This document shows, piece after piece, positions 33,423 to 40,275 of a stretch of 64,000 bases of DNA. The translations under genes were made by a program, and so were the position numbers. Below the pieces are notes generated by a model. The model did no database searches and was not told the DNA's origin. It worked only from the letters and a program-made list of their open reading frames with translations. Position 1 is the stretch's first letter. The number at the start of each line of letters is the position of its first letter. Source of the DNA: Ilumatobacteraceae bacterium (GTDB taxonomy: Bacteria > Actinomycetota > Acidimicrobiia > Acidimicrobiales > Ilumatobacteraceae); NCBI GenBank assembly GCA_022843125.1, contig JALHOG010000018.1, forward strand, positions 1-64,000. Reading direction: 5' to 3'.

Positions 33423-33875
33423 ATGCCCGGGCTTGAAGACCTCTATCGCGAGATCATCCTCGACCACTACCGCACCCCGCGGAACCGTGGCGAGCTGCCG
33501 GTTCCCCCGGCGCGCCACGCCGAGGGCCACAACCCGCTCTGCGGCGACGAGATCACCGTGTTCCTCGACGTCCAGCAGGTCGACGGGGTCGACGTGGTCA
33601 GCGACGTCAAGGTGAGCGGCCAGGGCTGCTCGATCTCGCAGTCGTCGGCATCGATGATGAGTCAGGCCGTGAAGGGCAAGCCGGTCGCCGAGGTGCGTGC
33701 TCTGGTTCGCAAGTTCAAGGGCCTGATGTCGATCGAGGTCGACGACGCCGGCGCAGCCGACGTCGACGTCCCGCTCGGCGACCTCGAGGCGCTGCAGGGC
33801 GTCGTGAAGTTCCCCGTGCGCATCAAGTGCGCCACCTTGGCCTGGAACACCCTCACCCAAGCCCTCGACTCGTGA
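33423..33875 (+). CDS. sufU: SufU zinc-dependent sulfurtransferase
   Basis: A 150-aa IscU-like SufU. The three conserved cysteines are C40 (NPLCGD, with D42 as the extra zinc ligand), C69 (GQGCSIS) and C136 (IKCATL). The insertion before C136 relative to IscU (LMSIEVDDAGAADVDVPLGDLEAL) is typical of SufU. It accepts the persulfide from SufS and passes sulfur to SufB. GGAG (AAGGAGTGACCG) precedes the ATG. Its TGA (33873-33875) lies inside the first bases of a 72-bp palindrome. Confidence 0.94.
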   Translation: MPGLEDLYREIILDHYRTPRNRGELPVPPARHAEGHNPLCGDEITVFLDVQQVDGVDVVSDVKVSGQGCSISQSSASMMSQAVKGKPVAEVRALVRKFKGLMSIEVDDAGAADVDVPLGDLEALQGVVKFPVRIKCATLAWNTLTQALDS

Positions 33876-33943
33876 CGGAATGGGTCAGACCAACTCCGTC
33901 ACGGCTCGAGCGGTGACGGAGTTGGTCTGACCCATTCCGTCAC
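33872..33943. repeat. 72-bp palindromic repeat, copy A
   Basis: GTGACGGAATGGGTCAGACC at the left end is mirrored at the right end. The whole 72 nt is a palindrome with one mismatched pair near the CTCGAG centre. Each 31-nt half is itself an imperfect palindrome. It is nearly identical to the copy at 35716. The left end supplies the sufU stop codon. Confidence 0.9.
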
Positions 33944-33955
33944 CGCCGACGTCGG

Positions 33956-33961
33956 TACGCT
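33956..33961 (+). promoter_or_regulatory. -10 element, near-leaderless promoter of the thioesterase
   Basis: TACGCT ends 8 nt before the ATG at 33970 and lies just after the palindromic repeat. Confidence 0.45.
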
Positions 33962-33969
33962 CGGTCGCG

Positions 33970-34650
33970 ATGAGCGACGGCGACGCGATCCTCGAGGCGC
34001 GAGCCCGGGCGGGGAAGGCGATTCGCGACATCGGGCACGCCTTCGTCGGCCGACACGCCACGCTCGAGCAGATCGAGCGGCTCGCCCAGACGCTCGAAGA
34101 CATCGGCGACGAGCTCTGGCCGGCCGATCCCCGATCACGCGATGCACGTCCGTTCGCCGAGCAGCAGATCGGGGACTACCCGCAGGGCCGCTTCGAACCC
34201 CGGTTCGACGACCGCCCGGTGTCAGGCCGATCATCGCCGTGGGGGCTCGACATCGCGCTCCACCGGCACCGCGATGAGATCGACGCACGCGTCACCCTCC
34301 GAGCGGCGCACGAGGGCGCACCCAACCGCAGCCACGGAGGCATCATCTCGGCCCTCTTCGACGACGTGTTCGGCTACGTGCTCGGCGTCATCCACCAGGC
34401 TGCGTTCACTGGTGACCTCACCGTGCGGTACCACGCCCCGACCCCGCTCCATCGCGAACTGTCGTGCCGTGTCCGGCTCGACGAACAGGTCGGGCGCAAG
34501 CTGCTGATGGTGGGCACCCTCACCGCCGTCGAGACCGGCCAGCTGTGCGCATCGGCAACCGCGACGTTCATCGCGGTCGACCCCGAGAGGTTCGCCCGGC
34601 TCACCGCCGAGCGCCCGGCCCCTCCCGACGAGGACGCACCGGTCGCGTGA
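33970..34650 (+). CDS. Hotdog-fold thioesterase (PaaI-like)
   Basis: A 226-aa protein. The C-terminal half (about 95-210) is a PaaI/4HBT hotdog domain, with APNRSHGGIISALFDDVFGYVL as the catalytic helix region (the Asp in ALFDDV) and TGDLTVRYHAPTPLHRELSC. The N-terminal 90 residues are helical and not part of the usual domain. Such enzymes hydrolyse acyl-CoA thioesters. With the DNA methylase it forms a two-gene block between the two 72-bp palindromes. The start is supported by a TACGCT -10 element 8 nt upstream. Confidence 0.87.
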   Translation: MSDGDAILEARARAGKAIRDIGHAFVGRHATLEQIERLAQTLEDIGDELWPADPRSRDARPFAEQQIGDYPQGRFEPRFDDRPVSGRSSPWGLDIALHRHRDEIDARVTLRAAHEGAPNRSHGGIISALFDDVFGYVLGVIHQAAFTGDLTVRYHAPTPLHRELSCRVRLDEQVGRKLLMVGTLTAVETGQLCASATATFIAVDPERFARLTAERPAPPDEDAPVA

Positions 34651-34660
34651 TCGATCACCA

Positions 34661-35719
34661 GTGATCAAGTACCTCGGCTCGAAACGCCGGCTCGTCCCGG
34701 TGCTCACCGAGCTCTTCGAGCGATCGGGCGCGCACGCCGCGCTCGACTTGTTCACCGGCACCACGCGCGTGGCGCAGGCACTCAAGCACGCTGGTGGTCA
34801 CGTCACCGCAGTCGACACCGCCCGCTACGCCGAAGTGTTCGCCACGACCTGGATCGAGACCGACGCCGACGCCGTCGACCGCGCAGCGCTGGCAGATGCG
34901 ATCGACGAGCTCAACGCCCTGCCGGGCGAACCGGGCTACGTGACCGAGACGTTCTGCGAACGCTCCCGATTCTTCCAGCCCTTCAACGGCGAGCGGATCG
35001 ACGCGATCAGGGATGCGATCGAGCGCGACCACGCCGGCACGACGCTCCATCCGATCCTGCTCACGGCACTCCTGCTCGCCGCTGACCGCGTCGACTCGAC
35101 CACCGGCGTCCAGATGGCGTACGTCAAGCAGTGGGCGCCGCGCTCCTCCAAGCCGCTCACGCTCGTCGCTCCGGCACTCCTCCCCGGCACCGGCCGCGCC
35201 GTACGCGGCGACGCCGTGGAGCTCGCCGCGTCGCTCGGGTCGTTCGACCTCGCGTACCTCGACCCGCCCTACAACCAGCACCGCTACTTCACGAACTACC
35301 ACGTCTGGGAGACGATCGTCGCGTGGGACCACCCCGAGCACTACGGCGTGGCGTGCAAGCGCATCGACGCACGCGACGACGCGACGAAGAGCGTGTTCAA
35401 CCGCAAGCGCGAGATGCCGGCAGCGCTCGCGGCCACCATCGCAGCCGTCGACGCCGAGGTGACCGTGGTGTCGTACAACGACGAGTCGTGGGTGCCGCTC
35501 GAGGAGCTGCGCGACATGTGCTCGGCCCGCGGTGACGTGGTGGCGCTGGCGTTCGACTCGAAGCGATACGTCGGCGCGCAGATCGGCATCCACAACCCGT
35601 CGGGCGAGAAGGTGGGCGAGGTCGGCCGCCTGCGCAACCTCGAGTACGTGGTGGTCGCCGGCCCGCCGGCGACGGTCGCCCGGATGACCGAACCGTTCGC
35701 CGACCACCGCAGACCGTGA
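34661..35719 (+). CDS. D12-class DNA adenine N6-methyltransferase
   Basis: A 352-aa methyltransferase of the Dam/D12 class. It opens with MIKYLGSKRRLVPVL (family MxKYxGSK box), has the SAM-binding ALDLFTGTTRVAQAL at about 27-41 and the catalytic DPPYN at 201-205 followed by QHRYFTNYHVWETI. It transfers a methyl group to adenine N6 in a DNA motif that cannot be told from sequence. No restriction endonuclease is visible nearby, so it looks like an orphan. The GTG start is 10 nt after the thioesterase stop; three GATC sites lie at the start. Its stop lies in the end of a 72-bp palindrome. Confidence 0.9.
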   Translation: MIKYLGSKRRLVPVLTELFERSGAHAALDLFTGTTRVAQALKHAGGHVTAVDTARYAEVFATTWIETDADAVDRAALADAIDELNALPGEPGYVTETFCERSRFFQPFNGERIDAIRDAIERDHAGTTLHPILLTALLLAADRVDSTTGVQMAYVKQWAPRSSKPLTLVAPALLPGTGRAVRGDAVELAASLGSFDLAYLDPPYNQHRYFTNYHVWETIVAWDHPEHYGVACKRIDARDDATKSVFNRKREMPAALAATIAAVDAEVTVVSYNDESWVPLEELRDMCSARGDVVALAFDSKRYVGAQIGIHNPSGEKVGEVGRLRNLEYVVVAGPPATVARMTEPFADHRRP

Positions 35720-35787
35720 CGGAATGGGTCAGACCAACTCCGTCACGGCTCGAGCCGTGACGGAGTTGGTCTGACCCATTCCGTCAC
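35716..35787. repeat. 72-bp perfect palindrome, copy B
   Basis: A perfect 72-bp palindrome starting GTGACGGAATGGGTCAGACC, with centre GGCTCGAGCC. Its two ends supply the TGA stops of both convergent genes (35717-35719 plus, 35784-35786 minus). As RNA either strand folds into a 36-bp stem or two smaller hairpins. There is no U-tract. Confidence 0.92.
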
Positions 35788-36137
35788 ATGTCGGCGAGCT
35801 CGTCGAGGCGGAGCCGCACGAGGCGCTTCACGAGCACCTTCGGCAATGGGCGGTCGGGGGCGAAGCGCAGCCCACCCTTCGACGTCTCGTACGCGGCGAC
35901 GGCGTCGCCCGCCCGCTCGATCACGGCGCTGCTGTGCGGGAAGTAGCTGCAGTGTCCCTTGAACGCCGCGTACCCGGCGACCGCCTTGCCGCGAACGATG
36001 AACGCCGGCATGCCGTACTTCATCGCCTCGTCCGCGTCCGGCAGGATCGACCGCAACATCGCCCGCATCGCGATCAAGGTCGACCGATGTGGTTCGACGA
36101 CCGCGTCCAGATAGGCGTCGATCGCAGGCGTGCTCAT
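35784..36137 (-). CDS. DUF1801 family protein
   Basis: A 117-aa YdhG-like DUF1801 protein. Diagnostic segments are IDAYLDAVVEPHRSTLIAMRAML, DEAMKYGMPAFIVRGKAVAGYAAFKGHCSYFPH and KGGLRFAPDRPLPKVLVKRLVRLR. The family (related to the Fra/YdhG iron-handling proteins) has no firm function. The ATG at 36137 overlaps the carboxylase stop by 4 nt, so the gene is probably co-translated with it. The frame open to 36671 is a shadow. Confidence 0.87.
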   Translation of the reverse strand: MSTPAIDAYLDAVVEPHRSTLIAMRAMLRSILPDADEAMKYGMPAFIVRGKAVAGYAAFKGHCSYFPHSSAVIERAGDAVAAYETSKGGLRFAPDRPLPKVLVKRLVRLRLDELADM

Positions 36138-37684
36138 GGTCGGTATCCCCAGCTGGGCGGGCCGGGCCGGAGGGTGCGGCGGGCGAGGCGCACCCAATCG
36201 CACAGCATCGGACGTGTGTCGCGCGGGTCGATGATCTGCTCCACCTCGTAGAACTCCGCCGACCGGTGCGGTGACCGCACACGATTGAGCCGCTCCGTGA
36301 TCTCCGCCTTCAGCTGATCGGGTGCATCGCTGGCGGCGAGCTCGGCCTTGTAGGCGACCTCGAGGCCGCCCTCCAGCGGCAGCGATCCCCAGTCCCCCGA
36401 CGGCCAGGCGAGGCGCAGCGATTCGCTCCCCGGCTTGCGGTTCGCGGCGCCGGCGATGCCGAAGGCCTTGCGGACCACCACCGTGCAGTACGGCATCTGC
36501 GCCTCGCGCAACGCCACGAGCACCTCGGTGCCGTAGCGCACGGTGGCGTCCTGCTCGGACTCCTTGCCGATCAGGAAGCCGGGGCAGTCCTCGAGGTGGA
36601 TCATCGGCAGCTTGAACAGCGAGGCGAGGTCGATGAGGCGGGTGAGCTTGCGACACGACGCGGCGGTCCAACCGCCGCCGTACATCGCCGGGTTCTCGCC
36701 ATACACCGCGACCGGGACGCCGTCGAGGCGGGCGAGGCCGCCGATGATCGACGTCCCCCAGTCGCGCCCGATCTCGAAGAAGCTGCCGTCATCGACGATC
36801 GCTGCGATCACGCGCCGCATGTCGTACGACTGGCGCGGATTGCGCGGCACTGCATCGAGGAGCCACTCGTCGCGGCGACCCGGATCATCACCCCAGTCCT
36901 CGACCGGCGGGAGCTCGTCGATGCTCGTCGGCAGGTACGACAGGAAGTGCAGCGCCCGCTCGAACGCCTCGGCCTCGGTGTCGACCGCGTCGTCGATCGC
37001 ACCGTTGCGGGTGTGGATGTCGGCGTGGCCGAGCTCCTCCTTGGAGACCGAGCCGAGGCCCGCCTGCTCCACCAGCGCCGGTCCGGCGATCATCATCTGC
37101 GACGTGCCGCGCACCATCACCGAGTAGTGCGACGCCACCGCACGGGCAGCTCCGAACCCGGCGACCGAGCCGAGCACGAGCGACACCGACGGCGCGACGT
37201 TGAGGTGGTCGACCACGATGTGCCAGCCGGGCAGGATCGGGATGTAGGTGCGGCCGGCCTGCTCGATCGTCTTCACCGAGCCGCCGCCCGACATGCCGTC
37301 GAGCAGGCGGACGTGCGGCAACCGCATCTCGAACGCGATCGCCTCGGACGCCTCGCGCTTGGCCGAGATCGACGCGTCGTTCGATCCACCGCGCACGGTG
37401 AAGTCGTCGCCCGACACCACCGCCGGCCGGCCGTCGAGCTCGGCGATGCCGAACACGAAGTTCGACGGCGTGAAGTCGACCAGGTTGCCCTGCTCGTCGT
37501 AGCGGGCGACGCCGGCGGTCTTGCCGAGCTCCCAGAAGCTGCCGCTGTCGACGATCTCGTCGATCCGCTCGCGCACCGTGAGCTTGCCGAAGTGGTGCTG
37601 CCGATCGACCTTGTCGGCACCCCCGAGCTGCTCGGCGAGCGCCTCCCGCCGCCGCAGCTCCTCCAGTTCCGGCCCCCACGTCAT
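36134..37684 (-). CDS. Acyl-CoA carboxylase, carboxyltransferase (beta) subunit
   Basis: A 516-aa carboxyltransferase of the AccD/PccB/MccB type, with crotonase-like N- and C-domains. The N-domain has HFGKLTVRERIDEIVDSGSFWELG, FTVRGGSNDASISAKREASE and LLDGMSGGGSVKT. The C-domain has YGENPAMYGGGWTAASCRKLTRLIDLA, LPMIHLEDCPGFLIGKESEQ and VVVRKAFGIAGAAN. It transfers carboxyl from biotin to an acyl-CoA. No biotinylated alpha subunit is in the window, so it must pair with one elsewhere. The relatively unusual GESLRLAWPSGDWGSLPLEGG region suggests a methylcrotonyl- or geranyl-like branch, which is uncertain. Confidence 0.93.
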   Translation of the reverse strand: MTWGPELEELRRREALAEQLGGADKVDRQHHFGKLTVRERIDEIVDSGSFWELGKTAGVARYDEQGNLVDFTPSNFVFGIAELDGRPAVVSGDDFTVRGGSNDASISAKREASEAIAFEMRLPHVRLLDGMSGGGSVKTIEQAGRTYIPILPGWHIVVDHLNVAPSVSLVLGSVAGFGAARAVASHYSVMVRGTSQMMIAGPALVEQAGLGSVSKEELGHADIHTRNGAIDDAVDTEAEAFERALHFLSYLPTSIDELPPVEDWGDDPGRRDEWLLDAVPRNPRQSYDMRRVIAAIVDDGSFFEIGRDWGTSIIGGLARLDGVPVAVYGENPAMYGGGWTAASCRKLTRLIDLASLFKLPMIHLEDCPGFLIGKESEQDATVRYGTEVLVALREAQMPYCTVVVRKAFGIAGAANRKPGSESLRLAWPSGDWGSLPLEGGLEVAYKAELAASDAPDQLKAEITERLNRVRSPHRSAEFYEVEQIIDPRDTRPMLCDWVRLARRTLRPGPPSWGYRP

Positions 37685-37730
37685 GCGGGCATGTTCGCGG
37701 ACACACCTCGGTCATTCGGTGTCAGCCGGT

Positions 37731-37754
37731 GAACCCGGCGCCACAAGCGGGTTC
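37731..37754 (-). terminator. Hairpin after the SUKH-like gene
   Basis: GAACCCG (37731-37737) pairs with CGGGTTC (37748-37754) around 10 nt. It starts 6 nt after the stop at 37761 on the minus strand. There is no clear U-run. Confidence 0.4.
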
Positions 37755-37760
37755 GGCGAA

Positions 37761-38297
37761 CTACGTGAAGTCCGCAGTCCACGGAAGAGGTATGTCAGTG
37801 CGGGCCAGTTCGGCGTCCCATGCGAGAGCAGTCCGTTCGTCGAAGGGCCAGCCTTCAGTCCGCAGGTTGGGGATCAAGAACGGCACGAGGAACTCACCCA
37901 AGCCCGAGGCGACGGCGTAGGCGAGCGCTGTGGAGTCGGAGGAGCAGTCGACGAAGGCAACTCCTCCGTCACCGTGCAGCACCCAGTGGTTGCCGCATCC
38001 ATCGTCAGCGATCGGAAGCCACGAGCGCTCGACGAACACCGGATAGCTCTCGAGGACGGACTCGATTCGCAACGACTCCGGGCCGCCAGTCGCCCCGAGG
38101 AGGCACTGACCGTCGGGCAACACGAGACCGGGACAAGCCAACAGCCACCGCATGATCTGGTCCCGCGGCAAACCCCCGCCGTCGATGACTCCGCGTGTTA
38201 GCGGTCGCTCGACGTAACGCGCCGAGCTGCCTGAAGCGAACGCAAGCAGACGGACCGCGACGTCGATCATGTCGGCGCTCACCTGGCCAACCACCAT
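37761..38297 (-). CDS. SMI1/KNR4 (SUKH)-like protein
   Basis: A 178-aa protein. The central stretch VFVERSWLPIADDGCGNHWVLHGDGGVAFVD has the SUKH pattern (P-x-A-x-DGCGN followed by a short beta hairpin). SUKH proteins often act as immunity proteins against polymorphic toxins or as regulatory partners. No toxin gene is adjacent. The preceding residues (GSSARYVERPLTRGVIDGGGLPRDQI) are helical. The start could also be the ATG ten residues in (MIDVAVRL). The gene lies alone between the carboxylase and a 270-nt gene-free stretch. Confidence 0.7.
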   Translation of the reverse strand: MVVGQVSADMIDVAVRLLAFASGSSARYVERPLTRGVIDGGGLPRDQIMRWLLACPGLVLPDGQCLLGATGGPESLRIESVLESYPVFVERSWLPIADDGCGNHWVLHGDGGVAFVDCSSDSTALAYAVASGLGEFLVPFLIPNLRTEGWPFDERTALAWDAELARTDIPLPWTADFT

Positions 38298-38571
38298 TCG
38301 TTCACAGGAGCCGCCTCCGCCACCACGTCGAACTTACGCAGGATGTCGAGTGCCCCAACCCGGCAACGTTCGGGGGTGGGCGTCCACCGCTGAGATCGTG
38401 CGCCCCTGAGATCCCTCGACGGCCCGCTGGTCAACGAAACCTCCTCGATCCACGACCGTAGTGCGCGGAGCGATCATGGCGTAGTAGATCGGACACGGCG
38501 CCAGCGCAGCACTGGAGCCTCATCGGCGATGCGCTCCGGAGTTCTGTGCCGGCTCACCCGGACGCTTCAGG
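38298..38571. other. Gene-free stretch, nothing recognised
   Basis: About 270 nt between the SUKH-like gene and the NUDIX gene. The frames open here have unusual composition and no motif. No repeat, terminator or RNA gene was recognised. It could hold the promoter of the SUKH-like gene. Confidence 0.5.
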
Positions 38572-39105
38572 TCACCAGCGTTCGAAGCGCCAGGCGGTGG
38601 GGTGGCCGGAGCTGTAGGGCATCACACCGTGGAAGGCGCTGGGGTCGTCGTCGAAGACGAGCGGGAGGAACCAGCGATCACCCTCCCACATCGGCAAGGC
38701 CGCCGCGGATCGCACCACCTCGCCATCGTCGCACGCCTGCAGCAGACGGGAGCGGGGCACCCAGCTCAGCGGACCCTCGGCGTTCGAGTCGGGGATCTCG
38801 CCGGTCCAGCCCTCGATCACGAAGACGAAGCCGAGCCAGTCCTCACCGTTCGGGCCGAAGCCCGGCCACGAGATCGTGCCGCGCAGGCGCATCGACGTGA
38901 CCTCGATCGACGCCTCCTCGCGCAGCTCGCGACGCATCCCGGCGGCGACGTCCTCGTCGGGTTCGAGCTTGCCGCCGAGGCCGTTGTACTTGCCGAACTG
39001 CTCGTCGTGGTCACGCCCGACCCGGTGCACGAGCAGCACCGTGTCGGCCGCCCGATCCCACACGTACCCGAGCGTGCCGACGATCGGCGTGTACGGCGCG
39101 CTCAC
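38572..39105 (-). CDS. NUDIX hydrolase
   Basis: A 177-aa NUDIX hydrolase similar to MutT/8-oxo-dGTPase-like enzymes. The Nudix box is GGKLEPDEDVAAGMRRELRE-EASI at about 39-62; the usual final EEXGU Gly is Ala here. The following WLGFVFVIEGWTGEIPDSNAEG and GDRWFLPLVFDDDPSAFHGV are like bacterial YtkD/MTH1-type enzymes. The GTG at 39105 overlaps the nucleotidyltransferase stop by 4 nt (39102-39105); the longer frame is a shadow. It is the last gene of a three-gene operon with a 57-aa ORF and the nucleotidyltransferase. Confidence 0.9.
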   Translation of the reverse strand: MSAPYTPIVGTLGYVWDRAADTVLLVHRVGRDHDEQFGKYNGLGGKLEPDEDVAAGMRRELREEASIEVTSMRLRGTISWPGFGPNGEDWLGFVFVIEGWTGEIPDSNAEGPLSWVPRSRLLQACDDGEVVRSAAALPMWEGDRWFLPLVFDDDPSAFHGVMPYSSGHPTAWRFERW

Positions 39106-39599
39106 GCCCTGCGTTCGATCTCGTCGCGGAGCGACTCGAGGTACGGCAACGCCATCAGATCCTTGGGCCGGTTCGCGGCGCGCTTCGAGTCGATGATGTC
39201 GTCGAGCGACGCAACCAGCACCGTCAGACCGTCTGCGACGAGCTCCTCGGTCGCGTTCGAACGCCACCCTGCGTACGGGCCCGCGCTTCCTGCGGGCGTG
39301 AACGTGATGTCCATCTCACCGACGTCGGTCACCAGGTTGAGCATGTGCGGCATGTTGACCAAGAACGCCCCATCGATCCTCGTGGGGACCGACCCGCCCT
39401 CGATCCTGATTCGGGCGTTCAGTCGCGTCAGCGCTCGACCCAGTCGCTCGAGGTTCTCGTGGTCTCGGTCGGGAATGACGTCGAGGTCCCGGGTCGTGAT
39501 CGGGGATCCTCGGAGAATCGCAGCGAACCCACCGAGCACGACGTAGTCGACACCCTCGTCGTTCAGGACGCGGCACATTGCGAACGGATCGAACGTCAC
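39102..39599 (-). CDS. Nucleotidyltransferase-fold protein (AbiEii/MNT-like)
   Basis: A 165-aa protein with the minimal nucleotidyltransferase core: VDYVVLGGFAAILRGSPITTRDLDVIP at about 17-43 (GG...S then D-x-D), a third acidic residue near DVGEMDITFTP, and a C-terminal helix with DIIDSKRAANRPKDLMALPYL, typical of the AbiEii/NTP_transf group. Such proteins modify RNA or act as toxins or defence factors together with a small partner. The GTG start overlaps the stop of a 57-aa ORF by 4 nt and its own stop overlaps the NUDIX start. Confidence 0.85.
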   Translation of the reverse strand: MTFDPFAMCRVLNDEGVDYVVLGGFAAILRGSPITTRDLDVIPDRDHENLERLGRALTRLNARIRIEGGSVPTRIDGAFLVNMPHMLNLVTDVGEMDITFTPAGSAGPYAGWRSNATEELVADGLTVLVASLDDIIDSKRAANRPKDLMALPYLESLRDEIERRA

Positions 39600-39769
39600 G
39601 CCGAGTCCATACCCCGCGCCGCAATGACCCGGTGCTGCGCCTCGATCACGAGGTTGGAGACACGGACCATCTCCGCAGCCCGATCGGCGACTGTCAGTTC
39701 CAGGAGCTCCCGGATCTGGCCGATGTCGACACCTCGCCAGTCCTCGAGGTTCGACGCGGGCGGCTCCAC
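39596..39769 (-). CDS. 57-aa ORF, probable partner of the nucleotidyltransferase
   Basis: A short gene starting at GTG 39769 and ending at TGA 39596-39598. The peptide opens MEPPASNLEDWRGVDIGQIRE, then LLELTVADRAAEMVRVSNLVIEA, and is highly helical. TAAGCT ends 6 nt before the GTG, so the operon promoter is leaderless, and the stop overlaps the nucleotidyltransferase GTG by 4 nt. Small helical proteins ahead of an NTase are common in MNT/HEPN- and AbiE-type pairs, where one is the antitoxin. Here that is an inference. Confidence 0.75.
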   Translation of the reverse strand: MEPPASNLEDWRGVDIGQIRELLELTVADRAAEMVRVSNLVIEAQHRVIAARGMDSA

Positions 39770-39775
39770 ATCACC

Positions 39776-39781
39776 AGCTTA
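39776..39781 (-). promoter_or_regulatory. -10 element, leaderless promoter of the NTase-NUDIX operon
   Basis: TAAGCT on the minus strand, 6 nt before the GTG at 39769. Confidence 0.5.
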
Positions 39782-39792
39782 CGACCGGTCGA

Positions 39793-40275
39793 TCAGCCGC
39801 GCTTGAGGTCGGTCACCGCGCCCTCGCTCGCCGCTACCAGCTGCTGCGGGGCGATGGGGAAGACGTCGTGCCAGGTGCCGGCTGCGGCCCACACCTCGTC
39901 GTACTGGAGGAGGTCGGGGTCGATGAACACCCGCAGGTGCGTGGTGTGGCCGAACGGTGGGACGCCGCCGATCGGGAAGCCGGTCGCATCGCGGACCACG
40001 TCGGCGTCGACGCGTTGACACTTGAGGCCGCCGGCGGCGAGCGCGAGCTTCTTCTCGTCGAGCTGGTTGGCGCCGCTCACGTAGGCCAGGACGATCTCAC
40101 CGTCGACACCGAAGATGAGGCTCTTCACGATCTGGCCGACCTCGACCCCGATCGCGTTGGCGGCATCGATCGCCGTCTTGGCGCCTTCCGGGAAGCGCTT
40201 CGGACGCACATCGAGGCCGCGCTCGCGGCCGGCGTCGATGACGCGCTGGACGTTCTTGTGGACGGGCTCACTCAC
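39793..40275 (-). CDS. YbaK/EbsC aminoacyl-tRNA deacylase-like protein
   Basis: A 160-aa YbaK-fold protein. Diagnostic segments are AANAIGVEVGQIVKSLIFGVDGEIVLAYVSG, with the lysine in IVKSL that contacts the aminoacyl-tRNA, NQLDEKKLA and RDATGFPIGGVPPFGH (the GGxxPxG motif of the fold). Such enzymes remove mischarged amino acids (Cys, Ala or Ser) from tRNA-Pro. The GTG at 40275 overlaps the amidase stop by 8 nt. It is the last gene of the dioxygenase-MFS-amidase operon, perhaps by chance of coupling rather than function. Confidence 0.9.
   Translation of the reverse strand: MSEPVHKNVQRVIDAGRERGLDVRPKRFPEGAKTAIDAANAIGVEVGQIVKSLIFGVDGEIVLAYVSGANQLDEKKLALAAGGLKCQRVDADVVRDATGFPIGGVPPFGHTTHLRVFIDPDLLQYDEVWAAAGTWHDVFPIAPQQLVAASEGAVTDLKRG

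Noticed and set aside
34640-34670. GATC cluster as a methylation switch
   Set aside because: GATC and CGATCG are very frequent in this window, so the cluster is weak on its own; mentioned only within the methylase finding.
26510-35787. 72-bp palindromes as CRISPR repeats or IS ends
   Set aside because: There are no spacers, no regular spacing and no transposase; they are isolated palindromes at stop codons.
38195-38461. 88-aa plus-strand frame in the gene-free stretch before the NUDIX gene
   Set aside because: It partly overlaps the SUKH-like gene and has no motif, start signal or neighbour support.
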